DNA from: a bacterium
GTDB taxonomy: Bacteria; Acidobacteriota; Thermoanaerobaculia; Multivoradales; J023
Assembly: GCA_024226315.1 (NCBI GenBank)
Contig: JAAELT010000078.1
Span: 1 to 50,343 of the forward strand
DNA length: 50,343 bases
Direction of reading: 5' to 3'
Position numbers and translations under genes: made by a program. Below are positions 47,215 through 50,343 of this stretch, one piece after another (positions within the stretch are counted from its first letter, which is position 1; each line of letters starts with the position of its first letter). A model generated the notes under the pieces. The model did not search any database. It had not been told where the DNA came from and was given only the letters and a program-made list of their open reading frames with translations.

Positions 47215-48414
47215 ATGAAAGACGACCTCAAGACGCGATCCAGCCTCGAGACCTGGGACCGCTCCACCCGCCTGGTGCACGCCGGCGCCGAGGCCAACGA
47301 GACCTCGGCGATCACGGTGCCCATCTACCAGAGCTCGACCTTCGTCTTCGACAGCGCCGAGCACGGCGCCGACCTGTGCCAGGCGGTCCATCCGAGCCAC
47401 CTCTACACCCGCTGGGGCAACCCCACTACCCAGGCGCTCGAGCTGGCGCTCGCCGACGTCGAGGGCGCCGAGGCGGCGCTGGCCTTCTCCTCGGGCATGG
47501 CCGCCGGCGTCACCGCGGTGATGCCGATGGTCAAGAGCGGCGACCACATCGTGGCCGCCAACTGCCTCTACGCCGGCATGACCGAGCTGTTCGAGCGCGT
47601 GCTGCCGCCCCTGGGCGTCGAGACCACGTTCGTCGACCCGGCGGAAGACGGCGCGTTCGAGCGCGCGCTCAGCCCCCAGACCGTGCTCATCTACGTCGAG
47701 ACCCCGGCCAACCCCACGCTGGCGATCACCGATCTCGAGGCGGTCGCCGAGCTTGCCCGCTCCCGTGGCGTTTTCACCCTCGCCGACAACACCTGGGCCT
47801 CACCCTGGAACGTGCGGCCCCTGGAGCTCGGCATCGACGCCGTGATCCACTCCGCCACCAAGTACCTGGGCGGCCACAGCGACGTGATCGCCGGCGCCGC
47901 CGCCGGCTCGCGTGAGTGGATCGACCGGGTGTGGCCCTATCTCAAGATCTTCGGCGGCTGCCCGAGCCCCCACGACGCCTGGCTGCTACACCGAGGCATC
48001 AAGACGCTGGGCCTGCGCGTGGAGCGCCAGAACGCCTCGGCGCTGGAGCTCGCCCGTTTCCTGAGCTCGCATCCCAGGGTGTTGAAGACCCACTACCCCG
48101 GCCTGCCCGACCACCCCGGCCACGACGTCGCCCGCCGCCAGATGCGCGGCTTCGGCGGCATGCTCGCCTTCGAGGTCGAGAGCCTCGACGCCGGCCGCGC
48201 CCTGCTCGAGGCGCTGCGCCTGGTCACCCATGCGGTGAGTCTGGGCGGTGTCGAGACCCTGGCCGTCCACCCCGCCTCCACCACCCATGCGCCTCTCACC
48301 CCCGAGGAGCGCCGCCGGGCCGACGTCTCCGACGGCCTGATCCGGGTATCCGTAGGGCTCGAGGCCGCGGACGACCTGATCGCCGATTTCGAACAGGCAT
48401 TGGCGACGGGCTAG
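47215..48414 (+). CDS. Cys/Met-metabolism PLP-dependent enzyme
   Basis: The 399-residue protein has the family pattern: VPIYQSSTFVFDS, LYTRWGNPTTQALE, AALAFSSGMAAGVTAVM, VETPANPTLAITDLEAVAEL, DNTWASPWNVRPLELG, and HSATKYLGGHSDVIAG with PLP-binding Lys216. The end shows SLGGVETLAVHPASTTHA and LIRVSVGLEA. Members are cystathionine gamma-synthase or beta-lyase, methionine gamma-lyase and O-acylhomoserine sulfhydrylases; these cannot be told apart safely here. It stands alone, 46 bp after the sulfatase-like gene. Confidence 0.9.
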   Translation: MKDDLKTRSSLETWDRSTRLVHAGAEANETSAITVPIYQSSTFVFDSAEHGADLCQAVHPSHLYTRWGNPTTQALELALADVEGAEAALAFSSGMAAGVTAVMPMVKSGDHIVAANCLYAGMTELFERVLPPLGVETTFVDPAEDGAFERALSPQTVLIYVETPANPTLAITDLEAVAELARSRGVFTLADNTWASPWNVRPLELGIDAVIHSATKYLGGHSDVIAGAAAGSREWIDRVWPYLKIFGGCPSPHDAWLLHRGIKTLGLRVERQNASALELARFLSSHPRVLKTHYPGLPDHPGHDVARRQMRGFGGMLAFEVESLDAGRALLEALRLVTHAVSLGGVETLAVHPASTTHAPLTPEERRRADVSDGLIRVSVGLEAADDLIADFEQALATG

Positions 48415-48433
48415 ATCAGTTTCTACCGCCCGG

Positions 48434-48462
48434 TTGAAATTGCCCGTTCCATCTGCTAGTTT
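48434..48462 (+). promoter_or_regulatory. Promoter of the right-edge secreted protein gene
   Basis: TTGAAA (48434-48439), 17 bp, and TAGTTT (48457-48462) preceded by TGC make an extended -10 promoter. The leader is about 195 nt long and holds three small hairpins: TGAGG-GAAA-CCTCA (48538-48551), TACGC/GCGTA (48559-48574) and CGCCG/CGGCG (48594-48606). Confidence 0.5.
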
Positions 48463-48664
48463 CTACTCGTCCGTCTCAGACTTCCATACAGCGTCACCAC
48501 CTTTCTGCCGCCAGGCATCAGCCTGAAGGGAGAGGTGTGAGGGAAACCTCATAGCTCTTACGCCTTGTTGCGTAGAACCCGCCTACAGCGGCCCGCCGAG
48601 CCGGCGTGTCGGCCACCGGTCCGCCGAGGCTCGACCCGGAAACGTCCACCAAAAGGAGTCCTCG

Positions 48665-50343
48665 ATGAAACGAATGACTGTCGTAGCAACGCTCGCCCTG
48701 CTGGTCTGCAGCGGCCTGGCCTTCTCGAGCCCGGCGCCGGCCCAGGAGCCCGATCAAACCGCGGTCAAGGAAATTCAGACCAAGGACGGCTCGACTCTCC
48801 TGGTGCGCCAGGGCCGGCGTGGCATCGCGCCATCAGTCGACAAGTTGATGGAGAACGTCGAGGCACCGCGAGCATACGGCGCCGAGAAGGAGGTTCCCAA
48901 CCGCGTCCCCGACTCCCTGATGGACCGTGAGCCGGTCGAGACGATCGCCGATCCCCTGGCTCAGCGCATCAGCTCCTCGCGAGCGCCCGTGGCGGGGCTC
49001 AGCTTCGGCGGCTACGACAGTGACGACAACGCCAGCCAGTTCGGTTTCCGCATCATGCCGCCGGACACCGAGGGCGACGTCGGCCAGACCTACTACGTTC
49101 AGTACAACAACCTGGGCTGGAAGTACTTCCTGAAGTCCACCGGTGCCCTGGTCGGCGGGCCGTTCCCCGGCAACATCTTCTGGCAGGGCTTCGGCGGCTT
49201 CTGCCAGACCGACAACGCTGGCGACCCGATCGTGCTCTACGACCAGTTCGCCGACCGCTGGGTGTTCAGCCAGTTCACCAGCTCGGCCAACCCGGACGGC
49301 CACCAGTGCTTCGCTGTCACCCAGGGCAACAACCCCGCCGGCCCCTACTACCTCTACGACTTCGTGGTCAGCCCCGGGCAGTTCAACGACTACGAGAAGA
49401 TCACCGTGTGGAACGACACGGGCGGCGGTCAGAGCGCCTACCACATGAGCTCGAACGAGTTCGCCGGCAGCTTCGTCGGCGTCAACGCCACCGCCTTCGA
49501 TCGCGACGCCATGCTCCTCGGCGGGCCGGCCTCCTTCGTCCAGTTCAGCCTCGGGACCTCGACTGGCTCGAGGTCGAACTTCGCCCTGCAGCCCTCGCAT
49601 CTCGAGGGCAACGACCTGCCGCCGGCGGGCACCTGCAACAAGTACATCATGGCCTTCGACGACCAGACCTGGGGCACCGGTGGGGGTCCGGACGGCTACC
49701 GCTTCTGGACCTACTGCGTGGATTTCGCCACGCCGGCGAATTCCACCTTCGCCGAGACCGGTTTCGCCAACGCGACCGCCTTCGACGCCGAGCTGTGCGG
49801 CTACTCCCGCGACTGCATCCCGCAGCCCGGGACCACGCAGCGACTCGACACCCTCGGCCAGTTCACCATGTATCGCTTCGGCACCCGCTACTTCCCGGGG
49901 ACGGGCCTGCGCGGCGCCATCAGCCACTCGGTGGACTCGGGCGGCAACGTCGCCGGCGTCCGCTGGGCCGAGATCGACGTCGACAACGAGACCGTTCTCG
50001 ACGAGGGCACGCTGGCACCGGGCGACGGCGTCAGCCGCTGGATGCCCTCGGCCTCGATCGACGGCTCGGGCAACATCGGCCTCGTCTTCACCAAGTCGAG
50101 CGGCGGCGTCAGCCCGTCGATCTACTTCACCGGCCGCGAGACCAGCGATCCGCCCGGCACCCTGCAGGCCGAGGTGGTGTGCATCGACGGCACCGGCTCG
50201 CAGCTCGGCGGCAACCGCTGGGGCGACTATGCCTCGGTCAGCGTCGACCCGGCGGACGACTGTACCTTCTGGGTCACCAACGAGTACGTCGAGACCACCG
50301 GCAGCTTCCAGTGGGACACCCAGATCTGCTCCTACAGCTTCCC
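48665..50343 (+). CDS. Secreted protein with NRWGDYASVSVDP motif, partial
   Basis: The frame is open from the ATG at 48665 to the right window edge (559 codons, no stop). It starts with a signal peptide (1-30, ending SSPAPAQ), has a short pro-like segment, and then a repetitive beta-rich region that looks like a propeller or sialidase-like fold: DPIVLYDQFADRWVFSQFTS, WNDTGGGQSAYHMSSNEFAG, WMPSASIDGSGNIGLVFTKS. Towards the edge comes NRWGDYASVSVDPADDCTFW, followed by VTNEYVE, which is frequent in large secreted proteins of Acidobacteriota and Xanthomonadales. AAAAGGAG precedes the start. The ligand or substrate is unknown. Confidence 0.8.
   Translation, partial: MKRMTVVATLALLVCSGLAFSSPAPAQEPDQTAVKEIQTKDGSTLLVRQGRRGIAPSVDKLMENVEAPRAYGAEKEVPNRVPDSLMDREPVETIADPLAQRISSSRAPVAGLSFGGYDSDDNASQFGFRIMPPDTEGDVGQTYYVQYNNLGWKYFLKSTGALVGGPFPGNIFWQGFGGFCQTDNAGDPIVLYDQFADRWVFSQFTSSANPDGHQCFAVTQGNNPAGPYYLYDFVVSPGQFNDYEKITVWNDTGGGQSAYHMSSNEFAGSFVGVNATAFDRDAMLLGGPASFVQFSLGTSTGSRSNFALQPSHLEGNDLPPAGTCNKYIMAFDDQTWGTGGGPDGYRFWTYCVDFATPANSTFAETGFANATAFDAELCGYSRDCIPQPGTTQRLDTLGQFTMYRFGTRYFPGTGLRGAISHSVDSGGNVAGVRWAEIDVDNETVLDEGTLAPGDGVSRWMPSASIDGSGNIGLVFTKSSGGVSPSIYFTGRETSDPPGTLQAEVVCIDGTGSQLGGNRWGDYASVSVDPADDCTFWVTNEYVETTGSFQWDTQICSYSF

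Overview
The window is high in G+C (about two thirds by eye) and looks like chromosome of an uncultured member of the Acidobacteriota, most likely close to Thermoanaerobaculia. This placement is an inference from gene content. The clues are a secreted VWFA-like protein, extracellular phosphatase/sulfatase-type enzymes ending in LERLRSLGYV, a secreted protein with the FADGFESGDFSAWS motif after its signal peptide, several ECF sigma modules, and a Pseudomonas-order LigD next to Ku. No rRNA, tRNA, CRISPR array or intact insertion sequence was seen.

Left part (1-8553): the start of a ribbon-helix-helix gene with a good promoter and operator; a 500 bp gap with short repeats; an ECF sigma / FecR-STN / STN-beta-barrel operon on the minus strand; a gene with a winged-helix-like C-terminus; an unexpected array of about 13 units spaced 42-43 bp between two convergent genes; and the VWFA-like gene. 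Middle-left (8716-18030): a large FAD/Fe-S oxidase, a glucokinase overlapping a gene that fuses a TIR domain to a ROK sugar kinase, the NHEJ pair ligD/ku in divergent orientation, and an internally deleted Ser/Thr kinase remnant.

Centre (18031-30600): a structured leader before a ComEA-like gene, a tiny lipoprotein, a WYL regulator converging with a DinB-family gene, a membrane phosphodiesterase, a glutamine amidotransferase, an acyl-CoA dehydrogenase, a lower-GC pair of secreted orphan proteins, and a minus-strand operon SDR / RidA / enoyl-CoA hydratase, followed by creatininase-family and glutamine synthetase genes.

Right part (30600-50343): a thiolase with a leader that can mask its own start, a second ECF sigma / membrane protein / bactofilin-like operon, a chalcone-isomerase-like secreted protein, a probable small RNA gene, uppP, dTDP-rhamnose genes rfbB/rfbC followed by a benzoate-CoA-ligase-family gene, a secreted orphan, a P1 peptidase, an ACP / ketosynthase / dehydratase trio, an alkyltransferase-like protein, a sulfatase-like lipoprotein, a Cys/Met-metabolism PLP enzyme, and a secreted protein that runs off the right edge.

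The most unusual signals are the TIR-ROK fusion with a strong internal ribosome binding site at the domain border, the 42 bp array (four helical turns per unit, dyad kept while its bases change), the CCUCC-rich small RNA gene with a TetR-like operator, and the two structured leaders. All functional statements come from reading motifs; no database search was run.
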